23,681 nt of DNA, taken from positions 1 through 23,681 of the forward strand of contig CAJTVI010000030.1 of NCBI GenBank assembly GCA_910579545.1, written 5' to 3'. A program made the translations under genes and the position numbers. Source of the DNA: an uncultured Oscillospiraceae bacterium (lineage in GTDB: Bacteria > Bacillota > Clostridia > Oscillospirales > Ruminococcaceae). Each line of letters opens with the position of its first letter. Within the stretch, counting starts at the first letter, position 1. The notes beneath the pieces were generated by a model. The model was given only the letters and a program-made list of their open reading frames with translations. It was not told where the DNA came from and made no database searches. Positions 1 to 7,895 of the stretch are shown piece after piece.

Positions 1-20
1 GCGGGTTTGTTGGCATCCAT
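1..20 (-). CDS. Start of a gene leaving the window on the left (partial, product unknown)
   Basis: Only six full codons are visible (M-D-A-N-K-P). The call rests on context: a minus-strand promoter with a 17 bp spacer lies at 81-109, and AAGGAGG follows at about 33-39, some 12 bases before the ATG at 20-18. A second in-frame ATG is at 16-14 and could be the true start. The product cannot be inferred. Confidence 0.4.
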
Positions 21-80
21 CTTTGGGCCGGACCTCCTTTTTCTCTTTGGCTTTTGCTCTCTTTTACTCTTTGAAAACAC

Positions 81-109
81 AGTATAGCACACTCGCGGCC
101 TTACTGCAA
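81..109 (-). promoter_or_regulatory. Sigma-A-type promoter for the leftward gene
   Basis: Read on the minus strand, the -35 is TTGCAG (109-104), the spacer is exactly 17 bases, and the -10 is TATACT (86-81). Transcription would start near 75, giving a leader of about 55 bases. It is back to back with the rightward promoter at 168-196. Confidence 0.6.
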
Positions 110-167
110 ACTTAGGGGCGGCGGTTTGGCAGAGGGGACAAATTCTTTTCGTTTTGTAAACAAACTG

Positions 168-196
168 TTGTGCGGGCGGCGGCATTGGGGTATACT
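168..196 (+). promoter_or_regulatory. Sigma-A-type promoter of the symporter gene
   Basis: The -35 is TTGTGC (168-173), the spacer is 17 bases, and the -10 is TATACT (191-196). Transcription should begin near 203. The leader of about 76 bases contains a T6 run and an imperfect GC hairpin (231-257, loop TTGC) just before the AAGGAGG ribosome site at 265-271. It is too short for a glycine riboswitch. Confidence 0.6.
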
Positions 197-278
197 AAAA
201 GCAGGGTTTGACCACGACCGTTTTTTACCGGGCGCGCCCCTTGCGGGGCGGCACGCCCCCACCCAAGGAGGCCCTGCC

Positions 279-1706
279 ATGCGGCTGATCACCAGCGTAA
301 TTACTGCCTTTTACAACCTGCTGTGGGGGGACCTTTTGGTGCTTTCGCTGCCCGGTGGGGGCAGCCTTGGCGTTTCGCTGCTGGTACTGCTGCTGATCCC
401 GGCCGGCCTGTTTTTTACGGTGCGCACCCGGTTTTTGCCGGTGCGGATGTTCCCGGAAATGCTGCGTGTGACCGCCGAAAAACGCCCGGGGAGCGACGCC
501 ATTTCGGGGGTGCAGGCGCTGATCGTTTCCACCGCCACCCGGGTGGGCATGGGCAATCTGATCGGGGTGGTGGCCGCCATCTCGGCCGGGGGCGCGGGGG
601 CGGTGTTCTGGATGTGGGTCACCGCCCTCATCGGCTCCTCCACCGCCTTTATCGAGGCCACCCTTGCCCAGCTTTACAAGCAAAAGGACCCCCTGTACGG
701 CGGCTGGCGGGGCGGCCCGGCCTATTACATACAAAGCTATGTGGAGCAAAAGCGGGGCAAAAAGGCCGGCCGCCGGTCGGTGCTGGCGGTGCTGTTTGCA
801 GTGTCCGGCCTGGTTTGCTGGTGCGGCATCAGCCAGGTGATCAGCAACTCGGTCTCCTCCGCCTTTAAAAACGCCTTCGGGCTGCCGCCGCTCTGGACCA
901 CCCTTGTGCTGGTGGCCCTGTGCGCCGTAATCGTGCTGCGCAAAAACGCCACCGTGCGGGTGCTGGACGTGATGGTGCCGGTGATGGCGGCCTGCTATTT
1001 TGTGATCACCCTGATTTTGATCGGGATGAATATTACGGCCCTGCCCGGCGTTCTGGCCCGGATCGTGCAGGAGGCCTTTGGGCTGCGGCAGGCGGTGGCC
1101 GGCGGGTTTGGCGCGGTGATCATGAATGGGGTAAAGCGGGGGCTGTTTTCCAACGAGGCGGGCTCCGGCTCGGCCCCCTGCGCGGCGGCGGCCGGCGAGA
1201 CCAGCCACCCCGCCCGCACCGGCCTTTTGCAGGCGCTGGGCGTTTTTATCGACACGATCGTAATTTGCAGCTGCACCGCCTTTATCATCCTGCTGACCCC
1301 CGCCGAACAGGTGGCCGGGCTGGCCGGCATGGACCTGTTGCAGGCCTCGATGCAGTACCACTTAGGCCGGTTCGGGGTGGTGTTTATTGCGCTGATCCTG
1401 TGGCTGTTCAGCTTTTCCACCTTTATTGGCATTTTGTTTTACGCGCGCTCCAACGTGGCTTTTTTGTTTGGGGACAACTGGCCCTCCCAAACCCTGTACA
1501 AGCTGGCGGCGCTGGCCATGCTGTTTGTGGGCGGGCTGGCCGCCTACACCTTTGTGTGGGACCTGGGCGACGTGGGGGTTGGGCTGATGACGGTTTTTAA
1601 CATCATTGTGATCCTGCCCATGTCCAGGCAGGCCATTGGCTCTTTGGAGGAGTACGAGCGGGGGCTTGCGGGCCGTGCAAAGCCGCGGGGCGGGGGCGGC
1701 GCTTAA
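279..1706 (+). CDS. Alanine/glycine:cation symporter, AGCS family
   Basis: This is a polytopic membrane protein of 475 residues, the usual AGCS length, expected to import alanine or glycine with Na+ or H+. The conserved early segment GVGMGNLIG followed by a Gly/Ala-rich stretch ending AVFWMWVTALIG lies at about residues 87-122. The family signature RGLFSNEAGSGSAP, followed by GVFIDTIVICS, lies at about 286-330. The open frame extends upstream to 126, but the ATG at 279 is preferred: AAGGAGG sits 7 bases before it, and the promoter at 168-196 starts transcription near 203, after the upstream candidate starts. The C-terminus is a short Gly/Arg-rich tail. The gene appears monocistronic, with its own promoter and terminator. 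The family is certain; the exact amino acid carried is not. Confidence 0.93.
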   Translation: MRLITSVITAFYNLLWGDLLVLSLPGGGSLGVSLLVLLLIPAGLFFTVRTRFLPVRMFPEMLRVTAEKRPGSDAISGVQALIVSTATRVGMGNLIGVVAAISAGGAGAVFWMWVTALIGSSTAFIEATLAQLYKQKDPLYGGWRGGPAYYIQSYVEQKRGKKAGRRSVLAVLFAVSGLVCWCGISQVISNSVSSAFKNAFGLPPLWTTLVLVALCAVIVLRKNATVRVLDVMVPVMAACYFVITLILIGMNITALPGVLARIVQEAFGLRQAVAGGFGAVIMNGVKRGLFSNEAGSGSAPCAAAAGETSHPARTGLLQALGVFIDTIVICSCTAFIILLTPAEQVAGLAGMDLLQASMQYHLGRFGVVFIALILWLFSFSTFIGILFYARSNVAFLFGDNWPSQTLYKLAALAMLFVGGLAAYTFVWDLGDVGVGLMTVFNIIVILPMSRQAIGSLEEYERGLAGRAKPRGGGGA

Positions 1707-1713
1707 AAAGGGC

Positions 1714-1743
1714 AATGCGCCGGCAAATGCCGGCGCATTTTTT
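1714..1743 (+). terminator. Rho-independent terminator of the symporter gene
   Basis: A perfect 11 bp stem (AATGCGCCGGC paired with GCCGGCGCATT) has an AAAT loop and is followed by a T run, starting 8 bases after the symporter stop codon. Confidence 0.9.
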
Positions 1744-1774
1744 GGATGCTGATTCTTTTTTTGCTTTTTGGGAC

Positions 1775-1804
1775 ATATTTTTGTTGACCGCTCAACAAAA
1801 ATAT
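1775..1804. promoter_or_regulatory. Perfect 13+13 bp inverted repeat, probable MarR operator
   Basis: The left arm ATATTTTTGTTGA (1775-1787) and right arm TCAACAAAAATAT (1792-1804) are exact reverse complements around a CCGC spacer. The repeat covers the -35 hexamer and part of the spacer of the promoter in front of the MarR gene. MarR proteins typically bind such palindromes and repress their own operons, so autoregulation is the natural reading. The binding itself is inferred. Confidence 0.75.
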
Positions 1805-1812
1805 GCTATCCT
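1784..1812 (+). promoter_or_regulatory. Promoter of the marR-like gene and probably of the adh/aldh genes
   Basis: The -35 is TTGACC (1784-1789), the spacer is 17 bases, and the -10 is TATCCT (1807-1812). Transcription should start near 1819, giving a leader of about 140 bases. The -35 lies inside the 1775-1804 palindrome, so a bound repressor would block RNA polymerase. Confidence 0.7.
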
Positions 1813-1818
1813 GTTTAG

Positions 1819-1842
1819 CGGCCGGGGGAAACGGCCGTTTTT
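1819..1842 (+). other. Small hairpin plus T5 at the expected transcript start
   Basis: CGGCCG at 1819-1824 and again at 1832-1837 can form a 6 bp stem with a 7-base loop, followed by TTTTT (1838-1842). It would form at the extreme 5' end of the marR transcript. It resembles a weak terminator or a 5' stabilising hairpin. Six-base GC palindromes are common in this DNA, so confidence is low. Confidence 0.25.
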
Positions 1843-1960
1843 ACGGCAGGCAAACAGACCGGCGGCAGGCTGGCGGGCCGATGAGGCAAGCGGGCCTGTG
1901 ACAAACCGGCGCGGCCGGGCGGCTTTTGCGCGGCCAAACGCAAACCCATGGAGGGCAGAG

Positions 1961-2413
1961 ATGTTAACAACCAGCCGCCTTGCGCTTTTTGCAGGGCTGA
2001 TCAACCGGGCGTCCAAGTCCATCCAGCGGCTCAAGGCCGCCAAGATGAAGCGGTACGACCTTTCGGCGGCGCACACCGCCTGCCTGTGCCGGCTGGCCGA
2101 GGCGGGCGAGGCCGGCCTGACCCAGAGCGAGCTGGCCGGGCTGGAGGGCATGGACCGCGCGCAGGTGTGCCGGGTGCTGGGCGAGCTGCAAAGCCGGAAC
2201 TACGCTTTGCCGGCCGCGCAGGACGGGCGGTACAAAAAGCGCTATTGCCTGACCAGCGCCGGCCGCAAGGCCGCCGGGGAGATCGACGGGCTGATCCTGT
2301 CCATCAACCGGTTTGTGAGCGGCTGCATCCCCGAGGAGGACATCGAGGTGTTTTACCGCACCCTGACCCGCATTGCCGAAAACTTAGAGCGGGCCGAGGC
2401 CGAGTTCCTCTGA
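1961..2413 (+). CDS. MarR family transcriptional regulator
   Basis: The 150-residue protein has MarR length and layout: an N-terminal dimerisation helix, a winged helix-turn-helix at about residues 48-100, and C-terminal dimerisation helices. The recognition region reads LTQSELAGLEGMDRAQVCRVLGEL, in two parts, at about 53-76. The wing reads DGRYKKRYCLTSAG at 88-101, where D-x-R is the family's wing signature. The frame is open from 1715, but that upstream part lies inside the symporter terminator and promoter. The ATG at 1961 has GGAGGG five bases upstream. The gene sits directly before an alcohol and an aldehyde dehydrogenase, so it may sense an aldehyde, alcohol or phenolic compound. The ligand is unknown. 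Confidence 0.88.
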   Translation: MLTTSRLALFAGLINRASKSIQRLKAAKMKRYDLSAAHTACLCRLAEAGEAGLTQSELAGLEGMDRAQVCRVLGELQSRNYALPAAQDGRYKKRYCLTSAGRKAAGEIDGLILSINRFVSGCIPEEDIEVFYRTLTRIAENLERAEAEFL

Positions 2414-2562
2414 GCGGGATGGGCCTTTTGGCAGGCCCCGCGCTCAGCATGGCCCCGGCCAGGGGCTTTGGGGCGCAGGGCAAGCCGGGCCGCAGCCAAA
2501 CCTGCCCTCCCCTGCCCCGTGCGGGGCCCCCTGCCCAAAAAGAATCAGGAGCGTGACCTAAA

Positions 2563-3840
2563 ATGCATCCCTTAAAAAAGCTTTACTGCCGCAGCTTCCA
2601 GCTGGTTTTTAAGCTGGCGCTGCCGCTGCTGCCCTACCGGGAGCCGACCCCGCTGGACAGCGTAAACGCCATCCCGCCGATTTTGCAAAAGCGGCGGATC
2701 GGCTCGGTGCTGCTGGTGACCGACCGGCCGGTGCGCGCGCTGGGGCTTCCCCAGCCGCTGGAACAGGCGCTGGCAGAGGCCGGCATCCGCTGCGCGGTGT
2801 ACGACGCGGTGGTGCCCAACCCCACCATCCAAAACGTGGAGGAGGCCCGGCAGTGCTACCTTGCGTGCGGCGCGCAGGCGATTTTGGCGCTGGGCGGCGG
2901 CTCGGTGATGGACTGCGCCAAGGGGGTGGGCGCGCGCATTGCCCGGCCCCATAAGCCGGTGCGCCGGATGCGGGGCCTTTTAAAGGTTCTGCTGCCCACC
3001 CCGCTTACCATCGCCATCCCCACCACGGCCGGCACCGGCAGCGAGGCCACCCTGGCCGCCGTGATCACCGACCCCGAGGCCCGGCACAAGTACCCCATCA
3101 ACGATTTTGCCCTGATCCCAGACTACGCGGTGCTGGACCCGGCCCTGACCCTGGGCCTGCCCCCCTTTATTACCGCCACCACCGGCATGGACGCCTTGAC
3201 CCACGCGGTGGAGGCCTACATTGGCGGCTCCACCACCCGGCTGACCCGGCGGATGGCCGAGGAGGCGGCCCGGCTGATCGTGGAGTACCTGCCGCGGGCC
3301 TATGCCGACGGCGGCGACCTTGCCGCCCGCCGCGCCATGCTGCGGGCCGCCTACTGCGCGGGGGTGGCCTTTACCCGCTCGTATGTGGGGTATGTGCATG
3401 GGGTGGCCCACTCGCTGGGCGGGCAGTATGGGGTGCCCCACGGCCTTGCCAACGCGGTGATCCTGCCGTGCTTTTTGGAGGAATACGGCCCCGCCTGCTG
3501 GAAACGGCTGGCCCGGCTGGCCCGGGCCGCCGGGCTGTGCGGGGCGCAGCAAACCGACGAGCAGGCCGCCAGGGCCTTTACCCGCTGGATCCGCGAGGCC
3601 AACCGCAGCATGGGCATCCCGGAGTCGATCCCCGAGATCCAGCCCGCGGACATTCCCCAGATGGCCCGCCACGCCGACGCCGAGAGCAACCCGCTTTACC
3701 CGGTGCCCCGGCTGATGGACCGGGCCGAATTGGAGGCCGTGTACCGCAAACTGATGCCAAAGGAGGCTGCCCGATGGAGATCCAAGAGCTCGTCAAAGCC
3801 CAGCGCGCCCATTTTAACACCGGCGCAACACTCGGCCTGA
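2563..3840 (+). CDS. Iron-containing alcohol dehydrogenase
   Basis: This 425-residue protein is a group III (Fe-dependent) alcohol dehydrogenase, expected to interconvert an alcohol and its aldehyde with NAD(P)H. The N-terminal nucleotide domain carries GGGS at 111-114 (GGGSVMDCAK) and TTAGTGSEAT at 154-163. The metal-binding domain has the ligand pattern seen in FucO: D210 and H214 (MDALTHAVEAY), H279, catalytic-position H283, and H293 (HGVAHSLGG then VPHGLANA), with exact FucO spacing. CAGGAG lies 10 bases before the ATG. Family members usually end near the sequence YRKLM (residues 402-406 region); here about 25 extra residues follow, encoded within the start of the next gene. The substrate is not evident. 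The downstream aldehyde dehydrogenase suggests a two-step alcohol/aldehyde/acid conversion. Confidence 0.9.
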   Translation: MHPLKKLYCRSFQLVFKLALPLLPYREPTPLDSVNAIPPILQKRRIGSVLLVTDRPVRALGLPQPLEQALAEAGIRCAVYDAVVPNPTIQNVEEARQCYLACGAQAILALGGGSVMDCAKGVGARIARPHKPVRRMRGLLKVLLPTPLTIAIPTTAGTGSEATLAAVITDPEARHKYPINDFALIPDYAVLDPALTLGLPPFITATTGMDALTHAVEAYIGGSTTRLTRRMAEEAARLIVEYLPRAYADGGDLAARRAMLRAAYCAGVAFTRSYVGYVHGVAHSLGGQYGVPHGLANAVILPCFLEEYGPACWKRLARLARAAGLCGAQQTDEQAARAFTRWIREANRSMGIPESIPEIQPADIPQMARHADAESNPLYPVPRLMDRAELEAVYRKLMPKEAARWRSKSSSKPSAPILTPAQHSA

Positions 3841-5144
3841 GCGCCCGCAGGGCCGCTTTGGGGCGGCTGAAGGAGGCCATTTTGGCCCACGAGGCCGAGA
3901 TCAACGCGGCGCTGGCCGCCGACCTTGGCAAGTCCCCCACCGAGAGCTATATGTGCGAGGTGGGCATGACCCTGGCCGAGCTGAGCTTTGCCCAAAAGCA
4001 CCTGGCCGGCTGGATGCGGGACAAGCGCCGCCTTACCCCGCTGGCCCAGTTCCACGCCCGCAGCTTTACCGTGAGCCAGCCTTACGGGGTGGTGCTGATC
4101 ATGTCCCCCTGGAACTACCCCTTTATGCTGACCCTCTGCCCCCTGATCGGGGCGATCGCGGCCGGCAACTGCTGCGTGGTAAAGCCGTCGGCCTATTCGC
4201 CCGCCACCTCGGCCATCCTGCGCAGGCTGCTGGCGGCCTGCTTTGCGCCCGAGGAGGCGGCGGTGGTGGAGGGCGGCCGCGCCGAAAACCAGGCCCTGCT
4301 GGACCAGCCGTTTGACTACATCTTTTTTACCGGCGGGGTAACCGTGGGCCGCGAGGTGATGGCCAGGGCGGCCAAACATCTGACCCCGGTGACCCTGGAG
4401 CTGGGCGGCAAAAGCCCCTGCATTGTGGACGCCACCGCCAAGCTGGACCTTGCCGCGAAACGCCTGGTGTTTGGCAAGCTTTTGAACTGCGGCCAGACCT
4501 GCGTGGCCCCGGACTACCTGCTGGTGGACCGGCGGGTAAAGGACGCGTTTATTGCCTGCGTAAAAAAGTGGGTGGCCGCCATGTACGGCGAAAACCCGCT
4601 GGACAACGAGGGCTATGTGCACATGGTCAACCAAAAGCACTTTGACCGGGTGATGGGCCTGATCGACCCGGCCAAGGCAGTGCTGGGCGGCCGGGGCGAT
4701 GCGGCCAGCCTGCGCATCCAGCCCACCATCTTGGACGGGGTAAGCCCGGACGACCCGGTGATGCAGGAGGAGATCTTTGGCCCGGTGCTGCCGGTGCTGG
4801 CCTTTGACGAGATAGACGAGGCGCTGGCCTTTGTAAACAGCCGGCCGCATCCGCTGGCGCTGTATGTTTTTTCGCAAAATAAGGCGGTGCAGCAGCTGTT
4901 TTTGCGCCGCGCCCTGTTTGGCGGGGGCTGCATCAACGACACCATCATCCACCTGGCCACCAGCCGCATGCCCTTTGGCGGGGTGGGCGGCAGCGGCATG
5001 GGCGGCTACCACGGTAAAAAGAGCTTTGAGACCTTTTCGCACCAAAAGAGCATTGTGCAAAAGTACACCTGGATGGACATGCCGGTGCGCTACGCGCCCT
5101 ACACCCCCCTGAAAGACAAGCTGCTGCGGCTGTTTTTGCGGTAA
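3774..5144 (+). CDS. Aldehyde dehydrogenase (NAD(P)+), ALDH3-like
   Basis: The 456 residues match the length of short ALDH3-type aldehyde dehydrogenases such as Bacillus YwdH. Motifs in order are SPWNYP at 111-116 with N114 of the oxyanion hole, KPSAYSP at 137-143, FTGG at 185-188, the general base E209 in TLELGGKSP, and the catalytic C243 in NCGQTCVAPDY. EEIFGPVLPVL and FGGVGGSGMGGYHGKKSF follow near the C-terminus. The start at 3774 has AAAGGAGG 7 bases upstream, inside the alcohol dehydrogenase gene, which it overlaps by 67 bases in the -1 frame, so translation is probably coupled. It should oxidise aldehydes to acids; substrate range is unknown. Confidence 0.92.
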   Translation: MEIQELVKAQRAHFNTGATLGLSARRAALGRLKEAILAHEAEINAALAADLGKSPTESYMCEVGMTLAELSFAQKHLAGWMRDKRRLTPLAQFHARSFTVSQPYGVVLIMSPWNYPFMLTLCPLIGAIAAGNCCVVKPSAYSPATSAILRRLLAACFAPEEAAVVEGGRAENQALLDQPFDYIFFTGGVTVGREVMARAAKHLTPVTLELGGKSPCIVDATAKLDLAAKRLVFGKLLNCGQTCVAPDYLLVDRRVKDAFIACVKKWVAAMYGENPLDNEGYVHMVNQKHFDRVMGLIDPAKAVLGGRGDAASLRIQPTILDGVSPDDPVMQEEIFGPVLPVLAFDEIDEALAFVNSRPHPLALYVFSQNKAVQQLFLRRALFGGGCINDTIIHLATSRMPFGGVGGSGMGGYHGKKSFETFSHQKSIVQKYTWMDMPVRYAPYTPLKDKLLRLFLR

Positions 5145-5195
5145 GGCGGCGGGGTTTTGGACAGGGCGCAAAACGGCGGGAGGAGGCGGGGCCGG

Positions 5196-6914
5196 ATGGA
5201 GCGGCCAAAGCGGGCACGAACCCCCCAAAACACAAAATGGACGGCAAGGCCGCCGCGGGCAATGCAAAGAAGGCATTGCTCGGCGTTGGGCCTTGCCGCC
5301 CTTGTTTTGACCGGCCTGCTGGCCGGGTGCGGCCGGGGAGAGGCGCTGCGGCCCTATACCGGCGGGCACAAGCATTCCCACCTGCGGGGCGCTATGCTGG
5401 CCCGCGCTTTGGCCACCCCTTCCCCTACACCCTGCCCCCCGCCGGAACCGATGCCGGTCCTTGTGCCCAGTCCCAGCCCTGTGCCAACGTCCAGCCCCAG
5501 CCCGACGCCCACCCCGCTGCCGGTTCTTTCGCGGGAAGATGCCTGGCAGATCCCCGATCCCTACGGCTATCAGGATGAGACCGGCACCCCGTATGATGAC
5601 TACGGATTCTTCCGGTACCTGCGGGGCGAATACCCGCTGCCGGACACCCGCGAGATCCCGCTTTGCGAGGAATGGCGGAGTTTGGCCGAGACGTTTTTTG
5701 CCACACACCCGGCGCTGGTACGGCGGATCGGCGCGGAGGACTGCGGCCTGGCACGCGGCCGCGTGGTGCTGATGGACCTGACCGGGGACGGCGAGCCCGA
5801 GGCGCTGATCCAGTATTTCCCGCTGCGGAACACGGTTGAGGCAGCTGCCGGCGGGGTGGTGGAGGTGTACGAGCTTTCGTCCGGCCGGCATCTGGGCGAG
5901 CTCTATATCAGCAACAGCGAGCGTCCGAGAGATCATATCGGCTGGTACCGGGACGCAAGCGGCGAGGCCTCCCTCTATGTGCTGGGTTCCTTTTGGTTCA
6001 GCAAACACGACCCCACCAGTTTCGCCGCCAGGGTTTGCCACGACTCGTTTATCCTCTGGAAGGTCGGGTACGACGGGCAGGCCCTGCGTCAGACCCCGCT
6101 CTGGTTTTACGATACGGCCAACTGGCCGGTCGGTTTTTCCAGGAGAAGCAGCGGTATTGAAAGCCACATCTCGATTGCCGCGCCGCGGGCCGAGGATATG
6201 GTCGCCTTTTCGCGGGACCCCTACAGCGAATACCTGCATATTTACGAGCTGGCCCGGCAGGGTGCGGACCCGGTGATCCGCCAAAGCCTGCGGCAGCTGG
6301 AGCCGCTGCCCACCGAATACTCCATCTTTGAGTACGATTTCCCGCCGGCCCCCACCCCCGAGCCGGGCAGCTATGTACAGCGTCCGCCGCTGCGCTGGGG
6401 GGAAAGCCCGGAGATGCCCTGGGCCTCCCTGCCCTGGGAGCTGCAGATCGCAGCCTATCAAGACTCACTGCGAAACGAGATGCACCCGCTGCCGGATGAA
6501 GTATGGCAGCGCCTGGTTCTGCCGGAAGGGCAAAACACCCTTTTTACACAGTGGCTGCCGGTGCAGGAGGAGGATGGGCAAACCGGCTATTACCACATCG
6601 AATTCCTCTTTTTTACGCTGCCGCAAAGCGAGCTTTTTCACTATGCATACATCCTGTGGGCCGTGCGCCCGCAGGGCGGGGAGTACCGGCTGGAGCCGCT
6701 CTGGCTGTATGCGGTGATCCCGATGGATGACATCACCGCCAAAAACGGGGTGGCGATCGAGGACTTTACCCTGATGCAGCCGGCCATGGAGAACGCCCTT
6801 GCCTTTTCGGCCGACCCTGGCGGCTGCTATGAGGCCCTGCGGCAGCGCGGCGCCCCCGGGGACGACCCCGCCGTGTACGAGAGCCTGACCCGGTTCTGGC
6901 CGGCCGGGAGCTGA
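5196..6914 (+). CDS. Secreted lipoprotein of unknown function with a duplicated C-terminal module
   Basis: I do not recognise a named family. The ATG at 5196 is chosen for AGGAGG nine bases upstream; an ATG at 5262 gives a more compact signal peptide but has no good ribosome site. A basic N-terminus leads to a hydrophobic core and the lipobox LLAGC, with the lipidated cysteine at residue 45 of 572. A Pro/Ser/Thr linker (about 70-110) suggests a spacer through the cell wall. LMDLTGDGEPEAL at about 192-204 resembles the Asp/Gly calcium loop of VCBS/FG-GAP repeats. Two stretches are repeated at matching spacing: FILW...TPLWFY (285 on) with MVAFSRDP (335 on), and YILW...EPLWLY (485 on) with ALAFSADP (534 on). 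It begins 51 bases after the aldehyde dehydrogenase and may be cotranscribed with it. Confidence 0.8.
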   Translation: MERPKRARTPQNTKWTARPPRAMQRRHCSALGLAALVLTGLLAGCGRGEALRPYTGGHKHSHLRGAMLARALATPSPTPCPPPEPMPVLVPSPSPVPTSSPSPTPTPLPVLSREDAWQIPDPYGYQDETGTPYDDYGFFRYLRGEYPLPDTREIPLCEEWRSLAETFFATHPALVRRIGAEDCGLARGRVVLMDLTGDGEPEALIQYFPLRNTVEAAAGGVVEVYELSSGRHLGELYISNSERPRDHIGWYRDASGEASLYVLGSFWFSKHDPTSFAARVCHDSFILWKVGYDGQALRQTPLWFYDTANWPVGFSRRSSGIESHISIAAPRAEDMVAFSRDPYSEYLHIYELARQGADPVIRQSLRQLEPLPTEYSIFEYDFPPAPTPEPGSYVQRPPLRWGESPEMPWASLPWELQIAAYQDSLRNEMHPLPDEVWQRLVLPEGQNTLFTQWLPVQEEDGQTGYYHIEFLFFTLPQSELFHYAYILWAVRPQGGEYRLEPLWLYAVIPMDDITAKNGVAIEDFTLMQPAMENALAFSADPGGCYEALRQRGAPGDDPAVYESLTRFWPAGS

Positions 6915-6943
6915 AAGCCCTGCCGCCGGGCCGGGCGGACGAA

Positions 6944-7795
6944 TCACTGGATGTCCAGCGGGACCTTGCGGGTGGGCGCGGGGAAGGCGCGGTCCAGCGC
7001 GGCCAGCTCGGCCGCCGAGAGCTGCAGCTGCATGGCGGCGGCATTTTCGGCCGTGTGCACGGCCTGCCCGGTGCGCGGGATGGGCAGCACCCCCGGCCGG
7101 GCAAGCAAAAAGGCCAGCAGCACCTGCGCCGGCGAGACCCCGTGGGCAAAGGCGATTTTTTGCACGGCCGAATGGGCCAGCAGCCCCCGGCGCAGCCGCC
7201 CCGCCTGGGCCAGCGGGCAGTAGGCCATAACCGGGATGCCCTGCTTTGCCAGCAGGGGCAGCAGCTGGAACTCGATGCCCCGGCTGCCCAGATGGTAAAG
7301 CACCTGGTTGGCGGCACAGCCCTGCCCGCCCGGCACGGCCAGCAGCTCCTGCATGTCGGCCACGTCTAAGTTGCTCACCCCCCAGGCCCGGATGCGGCCC
7401 TTGGCCTTGAGCTGCTCCATGCAGTCCACCGTTTCGGCCAGAGGCACGCTGCCGCGCCAGTGCAGGAGGTAGAGATCCAGATAATCGGTGCGCATGCGGC
7501 GCAGGCTGTTTTCGCAGCTGGCAAAGATATTGCCCCGGCCGGCGTTGAAGGGGTAGACCTTGCTTACAAGGTAAAGGTCCTGCCGCTCGAAGCCCTGGAT
7601 AGCGCTGCCCACCAGCTCCTCGGCCGCGCCCTCGCCGTACATCTCGGCGGTGTCGATCAGGTTCATGCCGGCCTCGATGCCGGTGCGCAGCGCATTGCGC
7701 TCGGCCTCGGCCTTGGCCGGGTGTTCGCCAAGGTACCAGGTGCCCTGCCCGATGCGGCCCGCCGCCTTGCCGGATGCTGTAACAAATTCCTTCAT
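6944..7795 (-). CDS. Aldo/keto reductase
   Basis: This is a 283-residue aldo/keto reductase, a cytosolic TIM-barrel enzyme that reduces aldehydes or ketones with NADPH. The catalytic tetrad is complete: D48 and Y53 in LIDTAEMYGEG, K79 in LVSKVYP, and H112 in LLHW. RAWGVSNLD and the late IPRTG motif of the nucleotide-binding region are also present. The frame stays open to 7918, but the ATG at 7795 starts the conserved sequence and lies about 30 bases after the predicted transcript start. Its ribosome site is only a loose AAAGGCGGG. The gene is divergent from the garR-like gene and convergent with the lipoprotein gene, with 29 bases between stops and no obvious terminator. The physiological substrate cannot be told from sequence. 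Confidence 0.9.
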   Translation of the reverse strand: MKEFVTASGKAAGRIGQGTWYLGEHPAKAEAERNALRTGIEAGMNLIDTAEMYGEGAAEELVGSAIQGFERQDLYLVSKVYPFNAGRGNIFASCENSLRRMRTDYLDLYLLHWRGSVPLAETVDCMEQLKAKGRIRAWGVSNLDVADMQELLAVPGGQGCAANQVLYHLGSRGIEFQLLPLLAKQGIPVMAYCPLAQAGRLRRGLLAHSAVQKIAFAHGVSPAQVLLAFLLARPGVLPIPRTGQAVHTAENAAAMQLQLSAAELAALDRAFPAPTRKVPLDIQ

Positions 7796-7831
7796 GGTGT
7801 TTCCCGCCTTTCGGTTTTTTGAATTTGTTTC

Positions 7832-7860
7832 ATGATAGCAGGCCTTTGGGGGGATTGCAA
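7832..7860 (-). promoter_or_regulatory. Promoter of the aldo/keto reductase gene
   Basis: On the minus strand the -35 is TTGCAA (7860-7855), the spacer is 17 bases, and the -10 is TATCAT (7837-7832). Transcription should begin near 7825, 30 bases before the start codon. Confidence 0.65.
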
Positions 7861-7879
7861 GGGACGGGCGGGGCGGTTT

Positions 7880-7895
7880 TGAAACAGATATTTCA
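7880..7895. promoter_or_regulatory. TGAAA-N6-TTTCA palindrome between the divergent genes
   Basis: TGAAACAGATATTTCA has two 5-base arms separated by six bases. Its centre is about 62 bases upstream of the predicted aldo/keto reductase transcript start and about 126 upstream of that of the garR-like gene. Further TTTCA half-sites lie at 7913-7917 and 7929-7933. The same 16-base layout occurs upstream of tctC at 22879-22894. Binding by any protein is inferred. Confidence 0.45.

Noticed and set aside
203..278. Glycine riboswitch in the symporter leader
   Set aside because: The leader is only about 76 bases and lacks the conserved aptamer core; it shows only a GC hairpin.
3696..6461. Very long minus-strand open frame (921 codons) opposite the dehydrogenases and lipoprotein
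   Set aside because: It has no family motifs, has His/Gly/Gln/Arg-rich composition, and exists because GC-rich codon use leaves few stops on the opposite strand. The plus-strand genes carry full catalytic motifs.
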